In this document: piece by piece, positions 32,714 through 42,110 of the stretch
Position numbering within the stretch: position 1 is the first letter of the stretch
Layout of the letters: each line of letters begins with the position of its first letter
Assembly (NCBI RefSeq): GCF_000445995.2
Contig: NC_022080.4
Coordinates: forward strand, 3,126,001 to 3,190,000
Direction: 5' to 3'
DNA: 64,000 nt
DNA from: Geobacillus genomosp. 3
Lineage (GTDB): Bacteria; Bacillota; Bacilli; Bacillales; Anoxybacillaceae
Position numbers and translations under genes: made by a program
Notes under the pieces: model-generated
The model's database searches: none
Told to the model about the DNA's origin: nothing
Seen by the model: only the letters and a program-made list of their open reading frames with translations

Positions 32714-34027
32714 TTACGCCGCCTTTTTCCGTTTAGGTAGAGACGGCCGGTCGACCGCCAACCCGAGCGCCGCCCCGATCAAGGCCGGGACGATCCAGCC
32801 AAGCCCGATCGAGAACAACGGCGCCCATGAGAGCAACGGCTCAAGCCATGCCGTCTCCACCCCGGTCGCTTTTAGTCCATCATACAAGCTGAACACGGCC
32901 GTCAACAGCACGGCGAAACCGTACACCTTCCGCGACCCGCCGTGCCAACGATGGAAAAATGACAACACAACGAGTACGATCGCGAGCGGATACAACATCG
33001 TCAAAACCGGAACAGAAATGGCGATCAGCGCATTTAAGCCTAGATTTGACATCAAAAAACTGAAGGCGGTAAGCACGGTCACGTACGTCCGGTACGAAAC
33101 GGATGGCGTGAGCGTTTGAAAGTACTGCGCACAAGCAGCGACCAACCCGACGGCTGTCGTCAAGCAGGCGAGCGCAACGATGACGCCTAACAGCACCTTC
33201 CCGCCGCCGCCGAACAACAGCGCCGATACATGCGACAACAGCTCAGCCCCGTTGGCAAAAGAGCCGACACCAGCCATTCGCGATCCAATGATGGCGATGC
33301 CCGTATATACAAGCGCAAGCCCGACCCCGGCGATCAGCCCGGCTTGAATCGTCGCCTTCGCCTGCAAGGACGGACGGTTCACCCCGCGGTCGCGAAGCGC
33401 ATGGATGACAACAATGCCAAAGGCGAGCGCGGCGATCGTATCCATCGTCAAATACCCTTCCAACATCCCTTTCGCCAACGGAGCGGACGCATATTTCTCG
33501 GCAGGCGCAGCCTGCGGGTCATCGAGCCGGATCAATCCCGTCATGCAAAGCACGGCAATCGAAAGCAACAACGCCGGCGTCAACAACTGCCCGATTCGAT
33601 CGACGAGCTTGGACGGGTTTAAGCTTAACCAATACACGAGCGCAAAAAAGATGCCGGTAAACAGCCACATCGCGAAGGCGCCACCATCAACAAAAAATGG
33701 CTTCGCTCCGATTTCATAGGCGACGCTCGCCGCCCTTGGAATGCCAAAAAACGGGCCGATCGCCAAATACACCGCCAGTGAAAAACAAAGGCTAAACAGC
33801 GGATGAACGGCGTTGCCGAGCGAATGGACGCCGTCTTTCGCAAACGCCACCGCCGCCACCGACAACAGCGGCAGCCCGACCCCTGTGATAATAAAGCCGA
33901 ACACCGCGGGCCACACGGCCGTTCCCGCTTCCATTCCTAAGTAAGGAGGAAAGATTAAATTCCCCGCTCCAAAAAAGAGAGAAAAGAGCATGAGTCCGGT
34001 CCATACCACATCTTTCATTTTCATCAT
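32714..34027 (-). CDS. brnQ: Branched-chain amino acid:cation symporter (LIVCS family)
   Basis: Imports leucine, isoleucine and valine. About 437 residues, 12 membrane helices. The family N terminus is KDVVWTGLMLFSLFFGAGNL followed by IFPPYLGMEAG; GIPRAASVAYEIG is also characteristic. Of three clustered ATGs, the one at 34027 has a GGGGG site at 6 bases. The upstream 130 bases are extremely AT-rich. Monocistronic, with its own terminator. Confidence 0.93.
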   Translation of the reverse strand: MMKMKDVVWTGLMLFSLFFGAGNLIFPPYLGMEAGTAVWPAVFGFIITGVGLPLLSVAAVAFAKDGVHSLGNAVHPLFSLCFSLAVYLAIGPFFGIPRAASVAYEIGAKPFFVDGGAFAMWLFTGIFFALVYWLSLNPSKLVDRIGQLLTPALLLSIAVLCMTGLIRLDDPQAAPAEKYASAPLAKGMLEGYLTMDTIAALAFGIVVIHALRDRGVNRPSLQAKATIQAGLIAGVGLALVYTGIAIIGSRMAGVGSFANGAELLSHVSALLFGGGGKVLLGVIVALACLTTAVGLVAACAQYFQTLTPSVSYRTYVTVLTAFSFLMSNLGLNALIAISVPVLTMLYPLAIVLVVLSFFHRWHGGSRKVYGFAVLLTAVFSLYDGLKATGVETAWLEPLLSWAPLFSIGLGWIVPALIGAALGLAVDRPSLPKRKKAA

Positions 34028-34192
34028 GTACATCCCCCGTTCTTCTTTGTATAAAAATATTTAAAATATTTTAATATATATAAAAATAGTTAGATAATTA
34101 GAATATAACAGAAAAAATATTATCGTTTCTCGTTATAAATATTATATTTTTTAAACTATTTTGTCAACGATCCATGCCTACATTCCGCTCAT

Positions 34193-34225
34193 GGAAAAAG
34201 GCACCTGCCTAGGCAGGTGCCTTTC
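34193..34225 (-). terminator. Terminator of the amidase gene
   Basis: AAAGGCACCTGCC is self-paired with GGCAGGTGCCTTT with hardly any loop. It lies 30 bases beyond the stop. Confidence 0.8.
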
Positions 34226-34254
34226 CATAATCCGTCGGCCGCGTATGCGGTGCC

Positions 34255-35604
34255 TCATTCAAAATAGCGGCGAACCGCGCTTGCGATCGCTGTTGTTACC
34301 GCTTCTTGATACCCATCGGTCGCCACTGTTCCGGCATCGGACGGGTTGCTTAAATAGCCGAGTTCAAGCAATACGGACGGCCGCTCGTTTTCCCGCAACA
34401 CGTAATAGTCGCCAAAAGCAATGCCGCGAAACGGCAACGTGGAGAGCTGCGTGAACGGCCCTTGGAACGATTGCGCCAAGCCATAGTCGGCGAACCGGTC
34501 GTAATAGTAAACGGTGATGCCGGAAGCGTCCCGGTCAGCCGCGCTGTCGTAATGCAAGCTAATAAACGCGTCCGCCTGATACAAGCGGGCGGCGGCGACG
34601 CGCGCCGACAGCGGCACGTAATCATCACCGGCGCGGGTCAACACTACGCGCGCTCCGTACATTTCCAACTTTTCTTTCAGCCGTTCCGCCGTTTCCATGG
34701 TCAATGCTTTCTCGACGACGCCATTGACGCTTTGCGCCCCTCCGTCTTTGCCGCCATGGCCTGCATCCAGCACGACCGTTTTCCCGGCCAGCGCCTGAAT
34801 AGGCCCTCGTGTCCAGCGGCTCACATATCGGCGCGGGCCATTTCCTTGAATGGCGGCGAGGCTAACGCCGACAGGTGAAACCGAGGCGACCACTGCGTCT
34901 TCCTCGCTTTCAACTGCCTGTCCACTTTTCATTTCAACGTAATCCGCCGCCACCCAACCGCCTGAACCAGACCGGGCAACGATCTTGTACCAGTCCTGTT
35001 TTGTTTCGACAATTTCAACGTGCTCGCCGCGCACCAACCGCCCGACTCGCTCCGCGTCCAGCGACGGTGCAATCCGCACGTTCAGTGAATCGGCCGTCAC
35101 GACTCCCGTCCGCTGCGAGTTCCGCAACGGTTCAGCGGCTGCCAAATACGACGCCGCCGCCCAGCCGACGGCCTCATTCGTGACAATTTGTTTCCATTCT
35201 CCCTCTTCTTGAATGACCGCGACCCGATCCCCTTGAGCAAGATGGCCGATAATGCGCCCATCGAGACTTGGCTCTTGACGGAGACGAAGACGGTCTTCTT
35301 GCACGATTTCCATTCTTTGGACAGGGGCGGCGTACGGTGTGGCGATCCAACCGGTTCGGTTCGGCTTCCACTCGATTTTCACCCAGCCGTCTTTCACATC
35401 GAGCAGCCGATACGTCTCACCACGGTGAACGTTTGCCAACGGACGGTACGGCACCCCTGGCCCTTGGCGGACGTTCACCCGGTCAGCTGTCACGACAGCC
35501 AACTCGTCTGTATTCTCGTTTTCCCCTTTCGCCCCTGCCGGCCAGGCAGCGATCATCAACCAACATAAACAAAACAATACGGCGAGCCATCTTCCCCGCC
35601 TCAT
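34255..35604 (-). CDS. N-acetylmuramoyl-L-alanine amidase with three SH3b domains (YrvJ-like)
   Basis: Secreted cell-wall hydrolase, 449 residues. The start at 35604 has GGGAGGGAAA and gives a signal peptide (RRGRWLAVLFCLCWLMIAAW, cleavage near AGA-KG). Three bacterial SH3 repeats follow: VVTADRVNVRQGPGVPYRPL, then QEDRLRLRQEPSLDGRIIG, then VVTADSLNVRIAPSLDAERV. They bind peptidoglycan. The zinc amidase domain (amidase_3) fills the C-terminal third: VVLDAGHGGKDGGAQS, FISLHYDSAAD and the glutamate in LLELGYLSNPSD. Confidence 0.92.
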   Translation of the reverse strand: MRRGRWLAVLFCLCWLMIAAWPAGAKGENENTDELAVVTADRVNVRQGPGVPYRPLANVHRGETYRLLDVKDGWVKIEWKPNRTGWIATPYAAPVQRMEIVQEDRLRLRQEPSLDGRIIGHLAQGDRVAVIQEEGEWKQIVTNEAVGWAAASYLAAAEPLRNSQRTGVVTADSLNVRIAPSLDAERVGRLVRGEHVEIVETKQDWYKIVARSGSGGWVAADYVEMKSGQAVESEEDAVVASVSPVGVSLAAIQGNGPRRYVSRWTRGPIQALAGKTVVLDAGHGGKDGGAQSVNGVVEKALTMETAERLKEKLEMYGARVVLTRAGDDYVPLSARVAAARLYQADAFISLHYDSAADRDASGITVYYYDRFADYGLAQSFQGPFTQLSTLPFRGIAFGDYYVLRENERPSVLLELGYLSNPSDAGTVATDGYQEAVTTAIASAVRRYFE

Positions 35605-35906
35605 GCGCTTTCCCTCCCAGCCGTCTCTATTTCTACTATATGGTTCGCGCACAAAGGTCGATTTCCTGTCTGTCAGTAGGGAAAACTGCTCGACAGAACG
35701 GATGACGCCAACGCCCACGAATCGACAATGAATGCGTCACGTCCACATCAAATCCGTTAACGTGACAGCCGTCAACAGAAAAATGCATAAGTCCGGAAAC
35801 ACGGAGCCGTCACAAACGACGTTTGCCCGCATTCCCCGCCCATATCCGATGCCCCAATCAGCGCCATCACCCGGCTGCTTCCTGCTTTCATTCACATAAA
35901 ATTAAG
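35605..35906. other. Intergenic region, no gene seen
   Basis: Contains the upstream region of the amidase gene (minus strand) and trailing DNA of the SEC-C gene. No convincing ORF, repeat or RNA. Confidence 0.5.
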
Positions 35907-35933
35907 AGGATGTCTCGCGATGAGACATCCTCC
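35907..35933 (-). terminator. Terminator of the long SEC-C gene
   Basis: GAGGATGTCTC pairs exactly with GAGACATCCTC around GCGAT. It lies just after the stop at 35940. Confidence 0.85.
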
Positions 35934-35939
35934 TCGCCC

Positions 35940-38060
35940 CTACACTTTAACGGATGACCGATCAAACTGAACGAACGCTTCTATATAAGGGGCGGCTTGC
36001 GGCGGGTATACACGTTGGGCGGCCGCCAATGCGCCGTCTTGGGTGAATGCAGCTTCTAAGCACATACCGGGCTCGACATACGATTTCACCGACGGCGTCA
36101 AGCGCCAACGAAACTGTTCGCCCGTCTCCAACGAGTGAATGATGGCCTCTTCCCGGCCAACGTTCCCTACCCGAAATGTCCCCGTCCGGTACTCTTCTTT
36201 GCTTTCCACCATATGTTTCCAAGCAATATCGGCAATCTCCATGGGCAAATCAGGCCGATGATACAGCCGAAGAAGGCGAACCGCTTTCAACAACGGCTCC
36301 TGCAATTCCGTCACAAGTTGGCGCACGACCCGGGCATGGCTTGTCCGATAGCGGCCGTCCAACCATTTCGCAAGCGCCTGAACGGCGCTTAACACTTGTT
36401 TCGCCTGATTGACGCTTATGTCAGGAGAAAACATGACGTAGTGAAAGGCCAAACATTGCTGCCAATGGCGCGATTCCAACTCATTCCACGATGACAGTGG
36501 CGTCGTCTGCAAATAATGGCCGACCGCTGTCACACCGAGACGGTATTTCGCTTTCGTCGCTTCCGATTTCCCTTCCGTTTTTTCCTCGTAAAAATGAAGG
36601 AGATCGGTGCCGAAAAAGCGCGCTTTCCATTCCGCCGGTATGACAAAATACTCGCCCCCATCGAGCCGTTGAAACACTTGAATATACGTTGTCCGCTCAG
36701 CTTCAGGCGTCACAAATGGCGAGAGCGGCAAGCCGTAGCGGGAACGGATGCTGTTCGTATTGACCATCACCGGACTCCCTTCTTGACGGAGACGCTCGAA
36801 CGTATGGTATTCATACGTGCGCAGCCATTGCTCGACCTTTTCCTGCTCCCCGTTCATCGCCACTTCATGAACGGACCGCCCTCCCCATTCCTCACGCGGC
36901 ACATGCAACATCTGCTCTAACATCACGGCGCTGTTGGCAACAAACGCCATATATGGCGGCTCACCAGGCGGCAACTCGACATGGTATGACAGTAACTTCA
37001 CTCCTTTAGGGACAAGGTGTGTCTTCGCCGACCGCGATACAACCGTCACCGGCAGCCCCATTGCCTCAAGCGTTTCTGTCAGCACCCGCTCAGCGTCCGC
37101 ATCAAATGCGGAGAAGGTCATCGTCCGCCCCCGACCTTCTAAAAAGCCCGTTAGTTCGTCCAGATAAATCGGGCCGGAAGCAAGATCATCGCGATATTCG
37201 TACGTCACACCGCGCAGCGAACCTTTGATGGCCTCGGTCGTTTCTTCATCAATGATCGCGATTCCGTGTTGCTCTAGCTGGCGCAGAACGTTCCGCGCAT
37301 CAGGCATGTCATAGACAACCGTCCGCTGTTCAACCACCTCGGTCTCACGTTCGGATAATGACGAGGCACTGTGACACGCATCGACAATCTCAAGAAAATG
37401 GGAAAATGCCAGCTCTTCGTATGGCATATTCGTCTCTTGAAGAAGTGAGCGCATTCGTTCTTCAGCCTCCCTCACCCCATCCGGCCCGACGATAGAGGCG
37501 ACGCCTTGAATATAATAACCGTCGTCAAACGGCTCGAGAAACGCAAACATACCGCCCCAAGGCACTACATCCGGCATCGTCTCGCTAAATGGCAGAAACA
37601 ACGTTTCCCCCGTCAATCGGTCGACCGCTGTCCCCCCGTCTTCACCGCGGTCCACAAACTGAACGAGGCGCGGAACAAGCTGAACCCACCGGTCAAGCAT
37701 GTTTTGCAATTCCGAAGATAAACGGCGTCCTTTCTCGCGCCGAAACCATTCAACGCCGCGCATCCCGTTTGGGAAACGGTGAACGAACAAGTACCAAAGC
37801 GTTTCAAGCGGCTCAAGCATCTCACTGTGTTTCATTTCCCGAATGGCCTGACGGAACGCGTGCTTTATCGCCCGTTGTTCGGCGTAGGAGAGCGCCTCGT
37901 CTAAGAAACAGTGCACTTGTTGCGACAGCTCATACTTCTGTTCAAAAAACCGACGTTGCCGCGCCCTTTTCGCCTCTTCCTCCATCGCTTTGTTCATGCA
38001 GCATTTTTTATACTTTTTTCCGCTCCCACACGGACACGGGTCGTTTCGGCCGACCGACAT
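35940..38060 (-). CDS. SEC-C metal-binding domain protein, long
   Basis: 706 residues from the ATG at 38060, which follows AAGGAGGG. The N terminus is a SecA-C-type zinc motif, GRNDPCPCGSGKKYKKCC (residues 4-21). The rest, about 680 residues, has no family that I can name. A C-terminal beta-barrel-like end (FRVGNVGREEAIIHSLETGE, then FRWRLTPSVKSYVEPGM) may bind nucleic acid. A second, different SEC-C protein is encoded 900 bases away on the same strand, with a PRiA4b gene between. SEC-C and PRiA4b-ORF3 domains are sometimes fused in other bacteria. Function unknown. Confidence 0.8.
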   Translation of the reverse strand: MSVGRNDPCPCGSGKKYKKCCMNKAMEEEAKRARQRRFFEQKYELSQQVHCFLDEALSYAEQRAIKHAFRQAIREMKHSEMLEPLETLWYLFVHRFPNGMRGVEWFRREKGRRLSSELQNMLDRWVQLVPRLVQFVDRGEDGGTAVDRLTGETLFLPFSETMPDVVPWGGMFAFLEPFDDGYYIQGVASIVGPDGVREAEERMRSLLQETNMPYEELAFSHFLEIVDACHSASSLSERETEVVEQRTVVYDMPDARNVLRQLEQHGIAIIDEETTEAIKGSLRGVTYEYRDDLASGPIYLDELTGFLEGRGRTMTFSAFDADAERVLTETLEAMGLPVTVVSRSAKTHLVPKGVKLLSYHVELPPGEPPYMAFVANSAVMLEQMLHVPREEWGGRSVHEVAMNGEQEKVEQWLRTYEYHTFERLRQEGSPVMVNTNSIRSRYGLPLSPFVTPEAERTTYIQVFQRLDGGEYFVIPAEWKARFFGTDLLHFYEEKTEGKSEATKAKYRLGVTAVGHYLQTTPLSSWNELESRHWQQCLAFHYVMFSPDISVNQAKQVLSAVQALAKWLDGRYRTSHARVVRQLVTELQEPLLKAVRLLRLYHRPDLPMEIADIAWKHMVESKEEYRTGTFRVGNVGREEAIIHSLETGEQFRWRLTPSVKSYVEPGMCLEAAFTQDGALAAAQRVYPPQAAPYIEAFVQFDRSSVKV

Positions 38061-38182
38061 ACGGTTCCCTCCTTGAATCAATTTCGTTTTCTAATTTCTA
38101 TCACCATTATTATTTTGATTCTTTTAGAAACAGGTTAAACTATAAGTATACAAAAACAATCCTAAAAAAGGGGACGATATTC

Positions 38183-38899
38183 ATGGAAGAGAAAAGACTC
38201 ATCGACTTGATCGACGAATTGATGACGAGGCTTAATTCAACGAAAACTTCCCATCCGCACGGTCGATGGACGGAAACACCAAAAAGCAAAAGCACGACAT
38301 CAAAGAAACCGCGCCGCTCCAAAACCGCCTATCAGTTAAAAATATCCTTAAACGGCATCCGTCCGCCGATTTGGCGGCGCGTCCTTGTTCCCGGACATGC
38401 AACATTTCACGATCTTCATCTCATCATCCAAGAAGCGATGGGTTGGGAACAAGCTCATTTATACGAGTTCGATCTCAGAAACGTGCTTGTAAGCATCCCG
38501 GACGATTGGGACTCGTTCCACTTTGGGAAAGAGCGGTTGGACGCCCGCCGCATTCAATTGCAGCAATGGCTGACGGAAGAAAAACAAAAGTTTCTGTACA
38601 TTTACGATTTTGGCGACTACTGGCGCCATACCATCACCGTCGAAAAGATTGAAACACTCCCCAAACCGCTGGAACGCGCCACTTGCCTGAAAGGGAAACG
38701 GGCATGCCCTCCCGAGGATTGCGGCGGCGTCTATGGTTATTTGGAGCTGCTCGAATCAGCGGCAAACCAAGACTCCCTTACGGATCCGGAACTGCTTGAA
38801 CGACTTGACTGGATGTATGACATGAAAGGCGAAGATTTTGATCCCGATGCGTTTAACATCGAGGAGGTGAACAAGCGGTTATCCTACATCCATCTGTAG
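38183..38899 (+). CDS. PRiA4b ORF-3-family protein
   Basis: 238 residues from the ATG at 38183. After a charged, low-complexity N terminus (KSKSTTSKKPRRSK), the PRiA4_ORF3 domain begins at YQLKISLNGIRPPIWRRVLV, with TFHDLHLIIQEAMGWEQAHL and KFLYIYDFGDYWRHTITVE. CPPEDCGGVYGYLELLE is the usual family ending. The family is common near mobile elements and plasmids; its biochemical role is not established. It is transcribed towards the second SEC-C gene and divergent from the first. GGGG lies about 14 bases before the start, so initiation may be weak. Confidence 0.82.
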   Translation: MEEKRLIDLIDELMTRLNSTKTSHPHGRWTETPKSKSTTSKKPRRSKTAYQLKISLNGIRPPIWRRVLVPGHATFHDLHLIIQEAMGWEQAHLYEFDLRNVLVSIPDDWDSFHFGKERLDARRIQLQQWLTEEKQKFLYIYDFGDYWRHTITVEKIETLPKPLERATCLKGKRACPPEDCGGVYGYLELLESAANQDSLTDPELLERLDWMYDMKGEDFDPDAFNIEEVNKRLSYIHL

Positions 38900-38904
38900 C
38901 AAAG

Positions 38905-38945
38905 GGGGGGAGAAGACGCCCAAAACAACGGCTGGGCACCTTCTC
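38905..38945. terminator. Terminator between convergent genes
   Basis: GGGAGAAG-CGCCCA pairs with TGGGCACCTTCTCCC with one internal mismatch. It lies between the PRiA4b and SEC-C stops. Confidence 0.7.
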
Positions 38946-38966
38946 CCATGGATGCGCTGTATGTTC

Positions 38967-40283
38967 TTAACAAAACCCCCACCCCGCAAATGTTTGCCAG
39001 ACGAGCTCCTCGAGTTCTTCACGAAGTTCGGCTTCGTCAACCCCTTCAAGCAAACCGTCCTTTTTCCATGTTCGCATCGCCTTGTCAATCAAGCGGCGGA
39101 CTTGATCGGTGTCCCAGCCTTCGTCATCAAACAGCTCTTCGACTTCGTCAAGCCACTCGTCAATCGCGGCATCCAACTCATCGCCGTCTATCATGTCCTC
39201 TTCGAAATCCCACTCATCATCAAGCCATTCCTCATCATCTTCATCCCACTCGCCATCCTCATCGTGATCAAGCATCTCCATCGCGAACAAGACAAATTCC
39301 ACGGAAGTGGATTCGACTTCCTCGACAGACACTCCGTAGCGTGCGGCCGCTTTCTCTACATCCATGAACTCCTCTTCCGCCATCTGGCCGGCAACATGGC
39401 GAAGCGCGGCTGCATACACGATTGGGTCATCGATGACCGGTTCATCTTGTTCGCAATACATGCGCCAAAAGAACGCCGCATGGCTAAGCACCCGGGGCGA
39501 TGTCTTTTCTTCTCTCCGCTTCAGCTCGTGAAGGACTGCCTCTTCGTCAGGATGATTCCATTCCAGTTCGGCCGACAGCTGCCATAGCCATTCGTTAAGG
39601 GCTAGATCGAGCGCTTCTGGAAACGATGTTCGCCAAAACGCGTCTGCCGCTTTCCCGCTTCGTTTTCTCTCCGCCTCGATCGCATGGGCGAGCCGTGCTC
39701 TTCCGCTCTTTGGAAACGGCAGAGCGGCTATAAAGTACGTAAACTCTTCCCCGTATGGAAGGAGGAAGCCAAGCAAAACGTCCCCTTCTTCAGCCGGCGG
39801 CACGGCCTCCGACGTTAAAAAATGGACGCGTTGTTCTTCCCTGCTCACAAGATCGCGCACCATGAGACGCCGCTCTTCCTCGAAACGGATGATCTCGCCA
39901 AACGACGGAACCCCCTCCGTCCACCGCTCCAAATGCGCTTGCACCGCCGGCCGCCAACGATTGCGGCGCCGGTCTTGCATGTACGCCGAAAAGATCGTGG
40001 TCCCTTTCTCATCCACCGGCCGGCAAAAAACAGCCCAATCCGTCAACAATAAATGAGCGCCCGCCTCTAACTCTTCCGGAAACCACTGCAACGGGCATTC
40101 CGCCATCGCTTCCACCAACACGTCCTCGTATCGCTCCGACGCAAACAAGACCACATCCTGCATGCATTCGACCAGCTCGCGCTCAATGATGGATGCAATC
40201 GATACCGCCTCTTGCTTTCCGCAACAATGCTTGTACTTTTTGCCGCTGCCGCACGGACAAAGGGCATTCCGCGACACCGTCAT
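38967..40283 (-). CDS. SEC-C metal-binding domain protein, acidic C terminus
   Basis: 438 residues from the ATG at 40283. The N-terminal zinc motif is SRNALCPCGSGKKYKHCC (residues 4-21). A central domain of unknown type follows (VPSFGEIIRFEEERRLMVRD). The C-terminal 80 residues are extremely acidic (DHDEDGEWDEDDEEWLDDEW, then FEEDMIDGDELDAAIDEWLD). Such tails often mimic DNA or bind basic partners. It is divergent from the SWIM/SNF2 operon with about 200 bases between. Function unknown; the link to the helicase is by position only. Confidence 0.8.
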   Translation of the reverse strand: MTVSRNALCPCGSGKKYKHCCGKQEAVSIASIIERELVECMQDVVLFASERYEDVLVEAMAECPLQWFPEELEAGAHLLLTDWAVFCRPVDEKGTTIFSAYMQDRRRNRWRPAVQAHLERWTEGVPSFGEIIRFEEERRLMVRDLVSREEQRVHFLTSEAVPPAEEGDVLLGFLLPYGEEFTYFIAALPFPKSGRARLAHAIEAERKRSGKAADAFWRTSFPEALDLALNEWLWQLSAELEWNHPDEEAVLHELKRREEKTSPRVLSHAAFFWRMYCEQDEPVIDDPIVYAAALRHVAGQMAEEEFMDVEKAAARYGVSVEEVESTSVEFVLFAMEMLDHDEDGEWDEDDEEWLDDEWDFEEDMIDGDELDAAIDEWLDEVEELFDDEGWDTDQVRRLIDKAMRTWKKDGLLEGVDEAELREELEELVWQTFAGWGFC

Positions 40284-40490
40284 ATCGCCACCCACTTTCC
40301 TTTGATTCGGCCTTGCCGTTATTTTCATTGTATCATAGCAGAGAGAAAAGCAGGAATAAATCCCACACCAAACAGACATAGCAACGATACAATCCGCCAT
40401 GCTATAATAGGTAGATATAAAGAGTGAACGGAAAACGGGGGCTTTCTTCGGGAACCCATGATGCACAATGGACGGAAAGGACGGACCGGT

Positions 40491-42110
40491 ATGTTGCAGA
40501 CCGCAATCTCAAAACCTCTATTGCAAAAAGCCGCTGCCGACTTGCAGCGGGAATGGCCGTTTTCTCTCTTCCAACATGTCATCCAAAAAGGGCGAGAGTT
40601 GTCGCGGCAAGGGTTTGTGTACAACGTCATGGTCATGGACAGCGATTTTATCGAAGGAAAAGTCATCGGCGACACCGCGATTCATGACGTGACGCTTGAT
40701 TTATCGGACATCTCCCTCCACAGCTGCCCATGCGAGGCGGAAGATCTTTGCCCGCACGTATTGGCGCTGTTCTTTTACGTGTACGGCAACGTATTTGACA
40801 ATGGCGAGTTGTTGCGGCAATGGAAACAAGGCGGACAAACCCCAACCCGGAAAGCGGCTTCGCGCAAAAAGCCGCCTGAAACACGCACAGCGGAACCGGC
40901 GGAATCGGTCGCCCAATGGCGGAAGCAGTTCGCCGACCTATTGGACGAATGGAGCGCCCGCCACCGCCGCCGCAATGATTGGCCGTACCGCTTGTCCCAT
41001 CAACTGTTTCCAAAACTCGTCAAAAACAGCCCGAAACACGGCGCTGTTCGTTCGTTGCACCGCTTTCATGCGGCCTTGTTTCTGCTTGACCATCTGTTTG
41101 AATACGGACGCGAACGCGGTTGGGGCCAAGGGCTGTTGTTTGGATCATACGACGAGTTTTCGTGGCAGCAGGACGTCGACTATATCGCCGACGAATGGTT
41201 CGAAGCGTTGGAGCAGTTTCCGTCCGAACCGCCGCCCCCGTCTGTTGAAGCGCTCATTGAACAGACGATCCCGTATGTACGGGAGTTGTTGCTGCGGTGG
41301 GGAAAGGCGTCCCCTTCACTCGTCTATAGCCTATACACAACCGCTTGGGAGCTGCTGTTCACGAAAGAAGCGCAGCGCCGGCAAGAGAAAGAAACGCTGA
41401 TCCGCCTGGCAACGGAAAAACAGTCAACCACTCTGTTGCTAGCTGCCGCCCATCTCGCCTTTTTACTCGGCGAAGATGACGAAGCGCTCGCCATCTACCG
41501 CCAACATCCCAAGGAAGCGGCTCCGTTTTTTATCGATTGGATGGAACGTTTCGCGTCCTCGCACCTGCCGGAACGTTTCGCATCGTTTTGGGCGAAAGGG
41601 AAGCAAGAGCTTGCCTTCTACATATCCGCTCTTCCAGAGATGGAGCGGTCGCCGTTTGTCAACGAAATCGGTCGGCTGTACGAATCATACGCTCGCCAAC
41701 ACAACAAATGGGACGACTATGAGAAGCTGTTGTCCGCATGCTTCCCATACAGCGCGAACCGCTACGTTCATTGGCTGCTCGGCCAAAGGCGCTACCATGA
41801 TGTAGTCGACTTATACTTATGGGTGGACGCCACCGCCCATGACATTGATCCAACATTTCTCGCCATGCTGCAAAAACAAAACCCGGCGCTCGTCTTGCCA
41901 TTGTATCACCGAGCGGTCATGCGTTTTGTCGAGGCGAAAAACCGCGCAAGCTATCGCGTCGCCGTGCAATATTTAAAAAAATTGCGTGCGTGCTACCGAT
42001 CGTTGAAACGAATGAACGAATGGCAGATGTATCTTGAACAGCTGCTGGCCAAAACAGCGCGCATGCGGGCGTTTCATGAAGAACTGGAGAAAGGAAAATT
42101 GCTTCCATGA
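40491..42110 (+). CDS. SWIM zinc-finger protein (YwqB-like)
   Basis: 539 residues from the ATG at 40491, where AAAGGA is about 9 bases upstream; an ATG at 40458 is in frame but has no site. The SWIM motif CxCx..CxH is in SCPCEAEDLCPHVLALFF (about residues 79-96). The remainder is helical with TPR-like repeats (AAHLAFLLGEDDEALAIYRQ). SWIM proteins are often encoded next to SNF2 helicases; B. subtilis YwqB/YwqA is the parallel. The stop overlaps the helicase start (ATGA), so the two are co-translated and probably act together on DNA or RNA. Confidence 0.88.
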   Translation: MLQTAISKPLLQKAAADLQREWPFSLFQHVIQKGRELSRQGFVYNVMVMDSDFIEGKVIGDTAIHDVTLDLSDISLHSCPCEAEDLCPHVLALFFYVYGNVFDNGELLRQWKQGGQTPTRKAASRKKPPETRTAEPAESVAQWRKQFADLLDEWSARHRRRNDWPYRLSHQLFPKLVKNSPKHGAVRSLHRFHAALFLLDHLFEYGRERGWGQGLLFGSYDEFSWQQDVDYIADEWFEALEQFPSEPPPPSVEALIEQTIPYVRELLLRWGKASPSLVYSLYTTAWELLFTKEAQRRQEKETLIRLATEKQSTTLLLAAAHLAFLLGEDDEALAIYRQHPKEAAPFFIDWMERFASSHLPERFASFWAKGKQELAFYISALPEMERSPFVNEIGRLYESYARQHNKWDDYEKLLSACFPYSANRYVHWLLGQRRYHDVVDLYLWVDATAHDIDPTFLAMLQKQNPALVLPLYHRAVMRFVEAKNRASYRVAVQYLKKLRACYRSLKRMNEWQMYLEQLLAKTARMRAFHEELEKGKLLP